Shown: piece by piece, positions 1 to 9,840 of the stretch
Layout: the number at the start of each line of letters is the position of its first letter
Position numbering within the stretch: the stretch's first letter is position 1
NCBI GenBank assembly: GCA_903840165.1
Contig: CAIMEY010000046.1
Location: 1-64,000 of the forward strand
Source: an uncultured Myxococcales bacterium
GTDB taxonomy: Bacteria > Myxococcota_A > UBA9042
DNA length: 64,000 nt
Direction: 5' to 3'
The notes under the pieces: generated by a model
Databases searched by the model: none
Seen by the model: only the letters and a program-made list of their open reading frames with translations
What the model was told of the DNA's origin: nothing
Made by a program: the position numbers and the translations under genes

Positions 1-1260
1 AGCTGCGACGACACCAACCCGTGCACCAATGACAGCTGCGACCCGACCAAGGGCTGCCAACATAGCGCAAACGTTGCCGTTTGTAGCGATGGCAATGCCT
101 GCACCTCGGGCGACACTTGCCAAGGCGGTTCTTGCATCAGCGGCCAGACGATCAATTGCGACGATGGCAACGTCTGCACCGACGACAGCTGCAGCGCCGC
201 AAGTGGTTGTACCCACAGCAATAATGCAGCGTCCTGCAGCGACGGCAGCCTGTGCACCGGTGGCGATCAATGCTCGGGCGGCACCTGCAAAGCCGGCCCG
301 GTCATCGCCTGCAGCGACGGCAACGTCTGCACCAATGACAGCTGCGACGCCAGCAAAGGCTGCGTTTTCACGAACAATACGGCGCCGTGCAATGACAACA
401 ACGGCTGCAGCGGCGGCGACACGTGCGCAGCCGGCATCTGCAAAGGCACCACGACGTGTGCGGCCACGGCCATTTGTACGGGCGGCGCTCAGAGCGTTTC
501 CTGTGTCTGCAACGCCGGTTACACGGGCGACGGCTTTACCTGCACCGATGTCAACGAATGCCTAGTGAACAACGGCGGTTGCGGTGCCAACATGGCTTGC
601 ACCAACACGCCCGGCGGCAATACGTGCGCGTGCTCGCCCAACTTCGCAGATTGCGACAACAATCTGGCCAACGGCTGCGAAATCAACACCGCGACCAATG
701 CCAACAACTGCGGCGGCTGCGGCGCGGTCTGCTCCAATAGCAACATCGCTTCGCCTACTTGCACGGCAAGCGTATGCACCGGTGCCTGCAACGCCGGCTT
801 TGGCGACTGCAACAACAACAAGAAGATCGACGGTTGCGAGCTAAACACCACCAATAACTCAAGCAATTGTGGAAGTTGTGGCAACGTCTGCGGCGGCGGG
901 CTGACTTGTACGGCCAGCGCGTGTGTGTCTACCTCGAGCTGCCTGAACAACCCGCAATGGACAGCCGTCAACTGCACAACAACCCATTGGGTTTGGTCCA
1001 GCAACTCCGGCATTGCCCAATCGCAGGCCGCAGCTAACACCGCCCACGTCCTTTGGAGTGGCTGCAACCATTCCGGCGACGACCCCAACGGCATGTGCAG
1101 CCTCAACGGCGCGGGTTGGGTATCTACGCAGACTTACACGATGAATTGGTGCGCCACGGGCTGGCACATTGGCGGCAGCTACACCGGCCAATGTGGCGGC
1201 CACGATGGCGACACGGTGCGCCGGCTTGCCGTTGGGCCCAATGACTGCTACGCCTATTGA
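1..1260 (+). CDS. Cys-rich secreted protein with EGF-like domain, 3' part (5' truncated by window edge)
   Basis: The frame is open from base 1 to the TGA at 1258-1260 and codes for at least 419 residues; the true start lies outside the window. The N-terminal part is a series of Cys-rich units of the type DDTNPCTNDSCD...GC, repeated about every 35-45 residues. A calcium-binding EGF-like module follows (DVNECLVNNGGCG, about residues 180-205). After it come two units with the pattern GCEINT/GCELNT followed by NCG.CG..C, typical of myxobacterial surface proteins. The last 100 residues are rich in Trp, Gly, Asn and Cys, lack the repeats and may be a separate terminal domain. The design fits an extracellular, disulfide-rich adhesion or scaffold protein. 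I cannot assign a molecular function. Confidence 0.85.
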   Translation, partial: SCDDTNPCTNDSCDPTKGCQHSANVAVCSDGNACTSGDTCQGGSCISGQTINCDDGNVCTDDSCSAASGCTHSNNAASCSDGSLCTGGDQCSGGTCKAGPVIACSDGNVCTNDSCDASKGCVFTNNTAPCNDNNGCSGGDTCAAGICKGTTTCAATAICTGGAQSVSCVCNAGYTGDGFTCTDVNECLVNNGGCGANMACTNTPGGNTCACSPNFADCDNNLANGCEINTATNANNCGGCGAVCSNSNIASPTCTASVCTGACNAGFGDCNNNKKIDGCELNTTNNSSNCGSCGNVCGGGLTCTASACVSTSSCLNNPQWTAVNCTTTHWVWSSNSGIAQSQAAANTAHVLWSGCNHSGDDPNGMCSLNGAGWVSTQTYTMNWCATGWHIGGSYTGQCGGHDGDTVRRLAVGPNDCYAY

Positions 1261-1289
1261 TGCGCCGGCCGAGACATAGGGGGGCGGTG

Positions 1290-1341
1290 CCACGACGCTT
1301 CGAGCCGGGCATTTCGGCTTTGCGCGTAAGCGTAGTCGTGG
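1290..1341. other. Branched inverted repeat after the Cys-rich gene
   Basis: A perfect 7-bp outer stem (1290-1296 CCACGAC with 1335-1341 GTCGTGG) continues after a 3-nt bulge as GCTT/AAGC. It encloses a 5-bp hairpin, AGCCG (1303-1307) with CGGCT (1315-1319). It begins 30 bp after the stop codon of the upstream gene and has no T-run. It could be a weak terminator or an mRNA-stabilising structure. It could also be a chance fold in GC-rich DNA. Confidence 0.35.
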
Positions 1342-1453
1342 CTCAATGAACCGCAAGCCCTTGTTATGAAGAGATGAATTACCGCTCTGCGACGGCCACG
1401 CATGATGTAGCTCGTTCATGCTGCCGCCTCTTACCAGCGCCCAGGAAGCCTTC

Positions 1454-3157
1454 ATGACCGATCAATCTCACCCGCCCGTTCGCGCTCCCCGTGGAAATAC
1501 AATCAGTTGCAAGGGCTGGGTTCAGGAAGCGGCCCTGCGCATGTTGCACAACAACCTCGATCCAGAGATTGCTGAGCGATGGCAGGACCTTGTCGTCTAC
1601 GGCGGCATCGGCAAGGCGGCGCGCAACTGGGCCTGCTTTGATGCGATCACGCGCGAACTGCAAAACCTGGAAGATGATGAAACGCTGCTGATTCAATCGG
1701 GAAAGCCGGTTGGGGTGCTGAGAACGCACAGCGATGCGCCGCGCGTGCTGATCGCCAATTCCAACCTGGTGCCCAAGTGGGCGACTTGGGCGCATTTCCG
1801 CGAGCTAGAGGCCAAGGGTCTCATCATGTTTGGCCAGATGACGGCCGGATCGTGGATCTACATCGGCACCCAAGGAATTGTGCAGGGAACCTATGAAACC
1901 TTTGCACAAGCTGGTCGCCAGCACTATGGCCAAGAGCCAGACTTTGACCCTCATCGCCCTTTGGCCGGCACTTGGACGTTCACGGCCGGACTAGGAGGCA
2001 TGGGTGGGGCCCAGCCGTTGGCTTGCGCTTTGGCAGGAGGCGCCATCCTGTGCGCAGAAGTGGACGGCACGCGCATCGAAAGACGCTTACAGAACAAGTA
2101 TTTAGATGAGTGGGCTCCTTCGATCGACGCCGGTATCGACCGCGTTCTGGCCCTCAAGGCGCAAAGAAAGGCCGTGTCGGTCGCCGTAGAGGCCACAGCG
2201 CTGGAAGTGCTTCATCGCCTCAAAGAACGCGGAATTCAACCGGATTTGCTAACTGACCAGACTTCAGCCCATGACCCGCTGGTCGGCTACCACGTCACCG
2301 GCTATTCGCTGGCGCAAGCGCAGGAGCAGCGGCAAGCGGACCCGGACGGTTGGATTGCTCGGGTGCGCGCGGACATCGCCCAACATGTTGGGATAATGAG
2401 CAATTACGCAGCACAGGGCGTCCACGTTTTTGACTACGGCAATAACCTGCGCGCCGAGGCGGTGCAAGGGGGACTGGACCCGCAAACAGCCTTTGCTTTC
2501 CCAGGCTTTGTGCCCGCCTACATCCGTCCGCGCTTCTGCCAAGGCCAAGGCCCTTTCCGCTGGGTGGCGCTGTCGGGCGATCCGGAAGACATCGCCGTCA
2601 CCGACCGCGCGCTGCTGGCCGCTTTCCCCGACAATCCCGGCGTTCAACAATGGTTACGCGAAGGTGCTCCCCGTGTGGCGTTTCAGGGGCTGCCCGCACG
2701 CATTTGCTGGCTGGGCCTTGGGGAGCGACTCAAGGCCGGCTTATTGTTCAATGATCTGGTGGCAACGGGCCAAGTCAAAGCCCCCATCGTCATTGGCCGC
2801 GACCACTTGGATTGCGGCTCTGTGGCCAGCCCCAACCGCGAAACCGAAGCGATGCTCGACGGTTCCGATGCAATTTCGGACTGGGTCTTCCTCAACGCCC
2901 TGATCAATGCCGTCGGCGGCGCGTCGTGGGTCAGCGTCCATCACGGTGGCGGGGTCGGCATGGGCTATTCTCAGCATGCAGGCATGGTTATCGTCGCCGA
3001 TGGCACGGTCCAAGCGGCCCAGCGCATGAGCCGCGTCTTGCATTCGGACCCGGCCATGGGCGTGCTGCGCCACGTCGACGCCGGCTACCCGTTGGCTGAG
3101 CAAGCGGCCATCCAGCACAATCTCGCAATCCCTATGGGTTTTGGAGGCTTGCAGTGA
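1454..3157 (+). CDS. hutU: Urocanate hydratase (urocanase)
   Basis: Cytoplasmic NAD+-dependent enzyme that converts urocanate to 4-imidazolone-5-propionate, step 2 of histidine degradation. The 567-residue product is of normal length and collinear with the family. It shows RAPRGN near the N-terminus, [54 protein letters not shown] and the C-terminal [16 protein letters not shown] chose ATG 1454 over the in-frame ATG at 1418: an AGGAAG ribosome-binding site (1443-1448) precedes it and MTDQS matches the usual family start. The stop overlaps the hutI start by 4 nt (GTGA), so the pair is translationally coupled. No histidase (hutH) or formiminoglutamate hydrolase gene is in the window. Confidence 0.97.
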   Translation: MTDQSHPPVRAPRGNTISCKGWVQEAALRMLHNNLDPEIAERWQDLVVYGGIGKAARNWACFDAITRELQNLEDDETLLIQSGKPVGVLRTHSDAPRVLIANSNLVPKWATWAHFRELEAKGLIMFGQMTAGSWIYIGTQGIVQGTYETFAQAGRQHYGQEPDFDPHRPLAGTWTFTAGLGGMGGAQPLACALAGGAILCAEVDGTRIERRLQNKYLDEWAPSIDAGIDRVLALKAQRKAVSVAVEATALEVLHRLKERGIQPDLLTDQTSAHDPLVGYHVTGYSLAQAQEQRQADPDGWIARVRADIAQHVGIMSNYAAQGVHVFDYGNNLRAEAVQGGLDPQTAFAFPGFVPAYIRPRFCQGQGPFRWVALSGDPEDIAVTDRALLAAFPDNPGVQQWLREGAPRVAFQGLPARICWLGLGERLKAGLLFNDLVATGQVKAPIVIGRDHLDCGSVASPNRETEAMLDGSDAISDWVFLNALINAVGGASWVSVHHGGGVGMGYSQHAGMVIVADGTVQAAQRMSRVLHSDPAMGVLRHVDAGYPLAEQAAIQHNLAIPMGFGGLQ

Positions 3158-4416
3158 GTCGTCCTGACCGCATACGCATTCGCAACATCGGCTGGCTGGT
3201 CCCGTGCCGGGGTCGCGAGCGGGGCCCTTTGCAAGAGTGGAGTCAGCTCGGCGCCCGCCAAGACTGTGACGTTGTTGTGGAAATGCAAAACGACACCTGG
3301 ATCCTGACGTGGATCGGTCCGGCCGATGCCAGCGGTCCTGCGGCGGACTCCGACATCGATTTGGAAGGCCGCCTGCTGACGCCGGGCCTGATTGATTGTC
3401 ACACGCACGCAGTCTATGCCGGTGATCGCAGTGGCGAATTCGTCCAGAGAATGGCCGGCCGCAGCTACCAGGACATTGCGGCCTCTGGGGGCGGCATCCA
3501 AGCGACGGTCACGGCGACCCGCCAAGCTACGGTGCAAGAACTGGTCGACGCCACCAGCGTGCGCCTCGAAGAGATGTTGGCCTGGGGCGTGCGCGTGGTC
3601 GAAATCAAGACCGGCTATGGCCTTGATGTGCCAACAGAAATGCGGCTCTTGCAGGTCATTGATTTGCTGCGCCGCAAGTACCGGCGGCGGCTAACGGTGG
3701 TGGCTACGGCCATGCCCGCGCACGCGATACCGCCTGAATTCAGTAGTCATCCGGCCGCATGGACCACGCGCGTTTGCGAAGTCGTCCTGCCGACCATGGC
3801 TCAAAGTCCTGTTCACGTTGACTTTTGTGACGTGTTTGTCGAAGAAGGCTACTTTGACCTAGCCTCTGCTGAACGAATTGCCCAAGCCGCAAGCGCTCTT
3901 GGACTGCGCCTCAAGGCCCACGTCGACGAATTTGCCGACATCGGTGCCTTGCCCTGGGCCATTGAGCGAGGTGCTACCAGCGTCGAACACCTTTTGCAAA
4001 CTAGTTCCGCCAACATCCGCCTACTAGGACAGAGCAACACGGTCGCTGTATGCCTGCCGCTGACCTCGCTCTTCCTGCGGGAACCCGTGGCGCGCATGAG
4101 GCAACTGGTCGACGCCGGTGCGCTCGTGGCTGTAGCGACCGATTGCAACCCGGGTTCATCCAACACCACGAACTTGCCCTTGGCCATGCAAATGGCTGTT
4201 TTGGCTGGACGATTGACCGCCCAGGAGGCGCTGCGTGCCGTGACGCGCTGTGCGGCCTTGGCGCTGGGTGAACCGGATGGCTTTGCCGGACGTCTGCAGG
4301 TTGGCGAGCCCTTTGTGGCCACCGCTTTTGACATGGAAACGCCGGACGACTTGTTCTACCAGTTCGCCTCGCCACCAATGGCCTCGTGGCTCCTGGAGCC
4401 ATTGTGGCGCCCCTAG
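3154..4416 (+). CDS. hutI: Imidazolonepropionase
   Basis: Metal-dependent amidohydrolase that opens 4-imidazolone-5-propionate to N-formimino-glutamate, step 3 of histidine degradation. The 420-residue product carries [12 protein letters not shown] (metal-binding HxH), a GGGI loop, [16 protein letters not shown] with its conserved His, TSVEHLL, and [10 protein letters not shown] with the metal-site Asp. All are characteristic of HutI. The start is a GTG that overlaps the hutU stop by 4 nt, and GGAGG at 3143-3147 lies in front of it. The family often reads HADE where this protein has HVDE, a conservative change. Function is assigned with high confidence from sequence and hutU linkage. Confidence 0.96.
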   Translation: MSRPDRIRIRNIGWLVPCRGRERGPLQEWSQLGARQDCDVVVEMQNDTWILTWIGPADASGPAADSDIDLEGRLLTPGLIDCHTHAVYAGDRSGEFVQRMAGRSYQDIAASGGGIQATVTATRQATVQELVDATSVRLEEMLAWGVRVVEIKTGYGLDVPTEMRLLQVIDLLRRKYRRRLTVVATAMPAHAIPPEFSSHPAAWTTRVCEVVLPTMAQSPVHVDFCDVFVEEGYFDLASAERIAQAASALGLRLKAHVDEFADIGALPWAIERGATSVEHLLQTSSANIRLLGQSNTVAVCLPLTSLFLREPVARMRQLVDAGALVAVATDCNPGSSNTTNLPLAMQMAVLAGRLTAQEALRAVTRCAALALGEPDGFAGRLQVGEPFVATAFDMETPDDLFYQFASPPMASWLLEPLWRP

Positions 4417-4502
4417 CGGCATGCCGTTCCCTGGCCTCTGACGATCGCCCTGGCCCCTGGCCTGCAAATGGACACAATATGAGGCAACCTCTTGAAATAA
4501 AT

Positions 4503-5792
4503 ATGCAATACTACAGGGCAGATCAGCCACCGCAGCGGGCGGTGCCCAAGCTGGACGCAGTCAACTCTTTTGACATCTGCCTAAATCTCCTAACTGTTTC
4601 GGTCTTGCTGCTCGGAGCCTGCGCGCCTCACGCGGCGGTGCGGACGACCGAGTTGGACCCCATCGAGTTCAAAGTCGATCGCCCTAAGGGCGAGCAGCCT
4701 CAAGTTTTTATTCGTGATTTTGAGGCCTTGTCCCAGCAGGGACTGGGTCATTTTCAAGCCGGACAGTGGGCCGAGGCCCTGAGGCTGTTTCAGATTGCCA
4801 TTCGCGAATTTCCCAAAGAAAGCGGGGTCTTTGCCCTTGAGTACAATGCCGGCCTTTGCGAACAGAAGTTGGGCCACGGACCCCAAGCCGCCGCGCTGTT
4901 TCAGCAGGCGATGCAGCGGTCCTTGGGTACGCGCAATGCCCGTGATTGCCTGTTCGAGTGGGCGGAATCCTTAGAAATGGCAAAGGATTGGCTAGGGGCC
5001 GCACAGTTGCTCAAGAGCGCCCTCGATGACCCCACGGTGCAAACGCAGATTGGCGGCGCGCTTGGCGTGCTCGACGCCCTGGAAGCAACGGCGCGCATGG
5101 GCATCGATTTCCGTCAAGGCGGCGATTTACCCAAGGCGGACGAGGCTTTCAAGCGCGTGGACCGCATCTACCGCGATAAGCGGGACCTTTCAACGGTGGC
5201 GGACAGCGAATGGGTGGTGCGGTCTCTCTATGAGCGCGGGGAAATCTATCGAGAATTGTTTGCCAATATTCGCTTTCGCCTGCCGGTCGACCGCATGAAG
5301 CGCGACCTGGAGGACAAGGCAAACCTGTTCCTAAAGAGTGAAAACGCGTACTTCCAATGTGTCCGCATTCACCACAAGCATTGGTCTTTGGCGGCGGGCT
5401 ATGAAATCGGCCACTTGTACCAGCAGTTGATTGACGACATTGACCATGCTGAGGTGCCGCCCAACCTCGCCGAGGACACCCTGGAGATCTACCGCGACGA
5501 GCTGTGGAACCACACGGAACATCTGGCTAAACGCGCCGTGACCATCTACCAAAAGAACATCGAACTGGCCACGCGACTCGGTGAAAAAGACAGCGATTGG
5601 GTGCAGAAATCGGCGGCCGGCAAGGTGCGGATGGAAAAGGCGATCGAGGTCAACACAGCGCGACGACTATGGATTGCCACAAAGGGTGCGCCGATCCTGA
5701 GGCCCAGGCCGACCCCGCAGGCCGATGTACCCCTGCCCGAAGGGGCGACGTCAACGGTCGATCCTCCACCAGAGCAGCCCAAAAAGCCTTAA
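4503..5792 (+). CDS. Predicted lipoprotein with TPR-like helical repeats
   Basis: A hydrophobic stretch ends in the lipobox LLGAC (Cys codon near 4619), predicting export and lipid anchoring. The rest is helical with TPR-like spacing (for example EALRLFQIAIREFPKE, LEYNAGLCEQKLG), followed by a longer helical region and a Pro-rich C-terminal tail. The family is not recognised. The start is uncertain: ATG 4503 leaves a 40-residue signal region, GTG 4542 would give a more usual 27-residue one, and ATG 4479 is also in frame; none has a strong ribosome-binding site. The gene begins 86 bp after hutI and may be co-transcribed with it. Its stop is 7 bp from the stop of the convergent lpd gene. Confidence 0.75.
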   Translation: MQYYRADQPPQRAVPKLDAVNSFDICLNLLTVSVLLLGACAPHAAVRTTELDPIEFKVDRPKGEQPQVFIRDFEALSQQGLGHFQAGQWAEALRLFQIAIREFPKESGVFALEYNAGLCEQKLGHGPQAAALFQQAMQRSLGTRNARDCLFEWAESLEMAKDWLGAAQLLKSALDDPTVQTQIGGALGVLDALEATARMGIDFRQGGDLPKADEAFKRVDRIYRDKRDLSTVADSEWVVRSLYERGEIYRELFANIRFRLPVDRMKRDLEDKANLFLKSENAYFQCVRIHHKHWSLAAGYEIGHLYQQLIDDIDHAEVPPNLAEDTLEIYRDELWNHTEHLAKRAVTIYQKNIELATRLGEKDSDWVQKSAAGKVRMEKAIEVNTARRLWIATKGAPILRPRPTPQADVPLPEGATSTVDPPPEQPKKP

Positions 5793-5799
5793 TTCTCAG

Positions 5800-7200
5800 C
5801 TATTTCAACGCGTGCAGGGGATGCCCGAGGGCCGTGTGCGCCGCTTCCAAAAGGGCTTCGGCCATGGTCGGATGGCTGTGAATCGTCAACGCGATGTCTT
5901 GGGTGGTCGCTGCCATTTCTAGCGCCAATCCCGCTTCCGCAATCAATTCAGACGCTTCAGCACCTACAATCTGGACCGCCAGCACCGTGTCTGTGGCAGA
6001 ATCGCTGATCATCCGCGCAAAGCCATCGGTGGCATTGGCGGTCATGGCGCGACCGAGGGCACCAAAGCCAAACTTACCGATCTTGATTGGTTTTCCGCTC
6101 TTCTGCAGGTCAGCTAGGCTAGGCCCGACTGTGGCAATCTCCGGGTCGGTATAGACCACATTGGGGATGCACACTGGGTCCATCGCCGCACCGCTGTGAC
6201 CGGCCGCGAATTCCGCAGCGACTTCGCCTTCACGCGACGCCTTGTGCGCCAGCATCGGTCCCGGCGTGATGTCGCCAATGGCAAGAACACCTGCAATTGC
6301 AGTGCGCTGCTGGGCGTCCACGGGGATCTGCCCCCGCGCATCGAGGCTCAGGCCAATGGTCTCCAAGCCTAGGTCGCGGGTATTGGGCCGTCGCCCCACC
6401 GCCACCAAGACCTTCTCAACCTGCAATGTCAAGGGTTTACCGGCCGATTCTAGGGTCAGCTCGATGAGGCCGTCGACCTGCCGTTGCGATACCGCCTTGG
6501 TGGACAGCAGGTGCTTAACCCCCATCTTTTTCTGTTTCCGTTCCACGGGTTGCACAACGTCCGCATCGATGCCGGGCAGCAAGCGATCTGTGGCTTCGAT
6601 GACCGTCACCTGCGCGCCCAAACGGGCATACACATCGGTGAGTTCCAGGCCGATCACGCCGCCGCCAATGACCGCCAAGCTCGCAGGCACCTGTGCCAAA
6701 GCCAGCGCGCCTGTGGAGTCCAGGATTGCCTCATTATCAAACGGAAATCCCGGAATCTGAATCGGCGAACTGCCAGTCGCCAGAATCAGTTGCTTGTAGC
6801 CCACCCTCTGTTCGCTTCCGTCAGCCCCGCGCACGACGACTTGCCCGGGCCCCGAGAGCACGCCGCGGCCTTGGATGTGCGTCACGCCGTTTCCCTTGAA
6901 CAACATGCCGATACCTTTGGACAACTGCGAGGTGATCCCCGACTTCCACTTTTGCATCGCGACCATGTCGATGCCGATGTCACGGGCAAGAATACCCATG
7001 TTTGCGCCATCTTTGGCCTTCTTGTACGTCTTGCTGGCATGAATCAGGGCCTTGGACGGAATGCAACCGACGTTGAGGCAGACGCCGCCGAGTAAACCCT
7101 GCTCAATGCAAGCTGTTTTCAGCCCGTGCTGCGCGCAACGAATCGCCGCTACATAGCCGCCCGGGCCGGCGCCAAGGACTACCACATCGAAATCACTCAT
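5800..7200 (-). CDS. lpd: Dihydrolipoamide dehydrogenase (E3)
   Basis: FAD-containing disulfide oxidoreductase that reoxidises dihydrolipoyl groups of 2-oxoacid dehydrogenase complexes or the glycine cleavage system, passing electrons to NAD+. The 466-residue product has the FAD motif GAGPGGYVAA, the redox pair GGVCLNVGCIPSKALI, an NAD-binding VIGGGVIGLEL, AIGDITPGPMLAHKA and the dimer-interface HSHPTMAEA, which carries the catalytic His-Glu. The ATG at 7200 has a modest CGGAGC upstream. No E1 or E2 genes are nearby, so the complex it serves cannot be told from this window. Confidence 0.96.
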   Translation of the reverse strand: MSDFDVVVLGAGPGGYVAAIRCAQHGLKTACIEQGLLGGVCLNVGCIPSKALIHASKTYKKAKDGANMGILARDIGIDMVAMQKWKSGITSQLSKGIGMLFKGNGVTHIQGRGVLSGPGQVVVRGADGSEQRVGYKQLILATGSSPIQIPGFPFDNEAILDSTGALALAQVPASLAVIGGGVIGLELTDVYARLGAQVTVIEATDRLLPGIDADVVQPVERKQKKMGVKHLLSTKAVSQRQVDGLIELTLESAGKPLTLQVEKVLVAVGRRPNTRDLGLETIGLSLDARGQIPVDAQQRTAIAGVLAIGDITPGPMLAHKASREGEVAAEFAAGHSGAAMDPVCIPNVVYTDPEIATVGPSLADLQKSGKPIKIGKFGFGALGRAMTANATDGFARMISDSATDTVLAVQIVGAEASELIAEAGLALEMAATTQDIALTIHSHPTMAEALLEAAHTALGHPLHALK

Positions 7201-7305
7201 GTTTGAAGCTCCGCGAGTTGACGGACTGGCGCAATCTCAACGAGACAGCCGAGTCGTGCAATGTTTTCGGGTAAAGACAGGCGGCGATCAGCGGGGACGC
7301 ACGAA

Positions 7306-7626
7306 TCAACCGCCTGTAATAACGTCAGAACTGCCCTCGATCATCTTGCCGTTGCCGCCACAGTGCGAGTCGGCATCGCTGAGTCGGTGGGCCTTCTTGC
7401 TGTTGATATTGACCGTTCCTGACCCAGCTTGGGCGGTCCATGTATTCGGCCCGCAGCACGCTGCATGAACACCGGGATCGCCCACGCGCAATGCAGGTTT
7501 GCCGTTGACCATGACATCGGGAGAGCCGCCCACCGCTGGGCCGACGCAGGGATGCGGACATGCCGGACAACCATGAGCATCGGCAGGCACTTGCGACTTA
7601 TCGCCGAGACGGGCTTGACCTGGCAT
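7306..7626 (-). CDS. PAAR-domain protein (orphan)
   Basis: A 106-residue protein that reads almost wholly as a PAAR repeat fold. It has a His/Cys-containing start (DAHGCPACPHPC), then Gly-rich turns of the type GSPDVMVNGKPALRVGD, an AHRLSDADSHCGG segment and a closing EGSSDVITGG. PAAR proteins bind a metal ion and sharpen the tip of type VI secretion and related contractile spikes, often delivering fused or bound effectors. The start at 7626 was chosen because GGAGG lies 5 nt upstream; a longer frame to 7809 has no such support. No VgrG, Hcp, sheath or effector gene lies within the window, so its partner machine is unknown. Confidence 0.8.
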   Translation of the reverse strand: MPGQARLGDKSQVPADAHGCPACPHPCVGPAVGGSPDVMVNGKPALRVGDPGVHAACCGPNTWTAQAGSGTVNINSKKAHRLSDADSHCGGNGKMIEGSSDVITGG

Positions 7627-7815
7627 GGGGCCTCCACGAAATAGGAAGTGGCCGCTTTCAACAGCCGGCCAAGCACGCTGATTTGGCCCGTCACTCAGAG
7701 AACCCGGGCCGCCGACGCGCCAATCGCACGATCTGCACTGTACCCCGGCCGCAGGCGAACGGCAACGGATCTGGGACCTGGCCGCCCCAGCGGGACGAGG
7801 CCACGCCAAGGACGT

Positions 7816-9750
7816 CTATTTCGACATCGGCGTCCCGGGAATATTGAGGCCAAACTCGACGTTCATGCGCAGATTGGGTCCTGTGCCAAACTCGTCGAGT
7901 TGCAGGGGAGGCCGGTCATTGCCAACAAGGACTTCCATGCCCAGGGCGAAGTAGAACCAGGAGCGCGCCTGTAGAATGCGCAACTGTATGGTATCATAAG
8001 AGAAGCCCGGGAAACTATTGTCAAGGCGCATCCACTGCCGCGCCCACGTCACCATCAGGTTGGCAGACGGGATAAGGACGCCGAGTTCTAGGCCATTGCC
8101 GTGGGGACTGGCCGCTTGACCGGCAGCCGACAATCCCAAATAACGTTGCCAGCGCAGGCCCACGACGCCGGAAACCCACGCGGGGCCGGCCTCCCCAGCA
8201 TATCCAACATGAGCTAAAGCGCCTAAACCAATCGCCAAATCAGGCTTGATACTGCTGGCGGCGTCTTCGATCAAGGCAGCGCCACCCTCGGCTCGCAGCA
8301 GAATTCCCCAGCGCACGCCGGCGGGGTCCTCCCCTTCGGAGGCCGGATGCGTGGTCAAACTAGGCTTGGACGCTTTGATTTCACCGGTCCTTGGCGCATT
8401 TCCAGCTGTGGACGGTGCCCCCGACGCTGCTTCGGTGCCCGTCGGCATGGCTTGAGGCACAACTGTGCCATTTGCGGGCGTAGCCGGTGGTGCAGTCGCA
8501 GATTCCACTTTGTCAGCGGGCAGTTGGCGCGGCAACGTGACCCGCAAAACCTGGGTGCCGCCCTGCCAACGAATCATGCCAAACCGCGGGTGATACCCCA
8601 GCTTGCGCAGCCGGAGAACGTGATCGCCAGGCCTTAACGTACGACTCAGAGGCGTCACCCCTTGTTCCTGTTCATCGATGCTGACTTGCACGCCGGCGGG
8701 GTCTGTTTCCAGCGTGATGACCGTAGCCCCCGGCGGACCGGCTGGGCCAGGCTGAGGCAAGAAAACACGAATCGGATTAAAGACATCACCAGCTGCAACC
8801 TTCGCGCGCGGTAGCAGTCCGGTCAATGAGAGCGCCGCCACTTCGGTCTGCCCGGCGTCGTACCCATCGGTTGTGCGCCAAAGCCCTTGAATAAGAAGGA
8901 CTCGTCCGGCTTCTTGCTTCAAGGTGGTCGTCACGGCCCACGCTGCGCCCAGACTACGGGCGGTGGCTAACTGGCAAGGAAAATCACAAGTATTTCGCTG
9001 AGGTCTACTCATTTCCGCCCGGACATAATCGGCCACGCTGCGCACCGGCCCCTGCTGCGCCGCCTGGGCCTGCTGCAAAGACACCTGCAACACTTGGCCC
9101 ACCGTGCGCACCGCCTCTTCGGTCCCGGCCCCGGACGGTGGCAACAGCGCCACACCGCCCAACACGGTCGGCGGTTGCGGACTGGTGCCTTGCGCATCAA
9201 GCCTGGCCTTTTCTGCTTTCATCTTCTCTAGTTCTAAGCGCTCGGCTTCCGCCTTCTTGGCCAAAGCCAAGGCCTCTTCTCGGGCGCGCCGGGCATCGGC
9301 CTCTGCCTTGGCACGCGCATCCGCCTCGGCCTGGGCGCGCGCGGCGTTTTGCCGGGCAAGTTCATCGGCTTCCTCTTTGATCTGCTTATCGATTTCGCCT
9401 ATTTTCGCCTGACCCGCGTCGACGCCGGCCGGCGATTTCTCCATGCGGACATAGAGCTCAAAAAGCGCCTTAGCTTCAGGCAGTTTATGCGCCATCTGCC
9501 GGGCACGGGCCGCGTTGAACACGGCCGTGGGCGTCTTCACCAAATCATAAACCTGCATGAACAGGTCGGCCGCTTCGGCAAAACGGCCATCCTTAAATGC
9601 TTGTTTCCCCTGATCATTAACGACCTGGGCCTTTTGCTCAGCCTCGCGTTGGGCCCGACTGGGCGAAGCCGCCGAGGCCGGACCGACGACCAGCGTGGTC
9701 ATGGCAAAAAGAGCCAAAGCGGCAATTTTCTTGAGAAATCCGGCAGACAC
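7816..9750 (-). CDS. Exported PEGA-domain protein with TPR-like and coiled-coil regions
   Basis: The N-terminal signal peptide ends near ASAASP. Then follow a TPR-like segment (about 35-110), a highly charged Ala/Glu/Lys coiled coil (about 120-195), and a region with a conserved-looking core LGAAWAVTTTLKQ. A PEGA domain follows (about 345-415; TDPAGVQVSIDEQEQGVTP and LRLRKLGYHP). A Pro/Thr/Ala linker then leads to a C-terminal region with alternating hydrophobic strands that may be a membrane barrel or beta domain. PEGA proteins act at the cell surface or periplasm, but this one has no known role. Both possible starts are GTG: 9756, and 9750, which I chose because GAGGTG sits just upstream. 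Confidence 0.8.
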   Translation of the reverse strand: MSAGFLKKIAALALFAMTTLVVGPASAASPSRAQREAEQKAQVVNDQGKQAFKDGRFAEAADLFMQVYDLVKTPTAVFNAARARQMAHKLPEAKALFELYVRMEKSPAGVDAGQAKIGEIDKQIKEEADELARQNAARAQAEADARAKAEADARRAREEALALAKKAEAERLELEKMKAEKARLDAQGTSPQPPTVLGGVALLPPSGAGTEEAVRTVGQVLQVSLQQAQAAQQGPVRSVADYVRAEMSRPQRNTCDFPCQLATARSLGAAWAVTTTLKQEAGRVLLIQGLWRTTDGYDAGQTEVAALSLTGLLPRAKVAAGDVFNPIRVFLPQPGPAGPPGATVITLETDPAGVQVSIDEQEQGVTPLSRTLRPGDHVLRLRKLGYHPRFGMIRWQGGTQVLRVTLPRQLPADKVESATAPPATPANGTVVPQAMPTGTEAASGAPSTAGNAPRTGEIKASKPSLTTHPASEGEDPAGVRWGILLRAEGGAALIEDAASSIKPDLAIGLGALAHVGYAGEAGPAWVSGVVGLRWQRYLGLSAAGQAASPHGNGLELGVLIPSANLMVTWARQWMRLDNSFPGFSYDTIQLRILQARSWFYFALGMEVLVGNDRPPLQLDEFGTGPNLRMNVEFGLNIPGTPMSK

Positions 9751-9840
9751 GCTCACCTCATACCGCCAAGTATGCCGCGACTAGCGCCGCAGAGCAAAGG
9801 GCATGGGTCGCGGAGAATCGGCCGGTCGCGCAGCGAAGTT

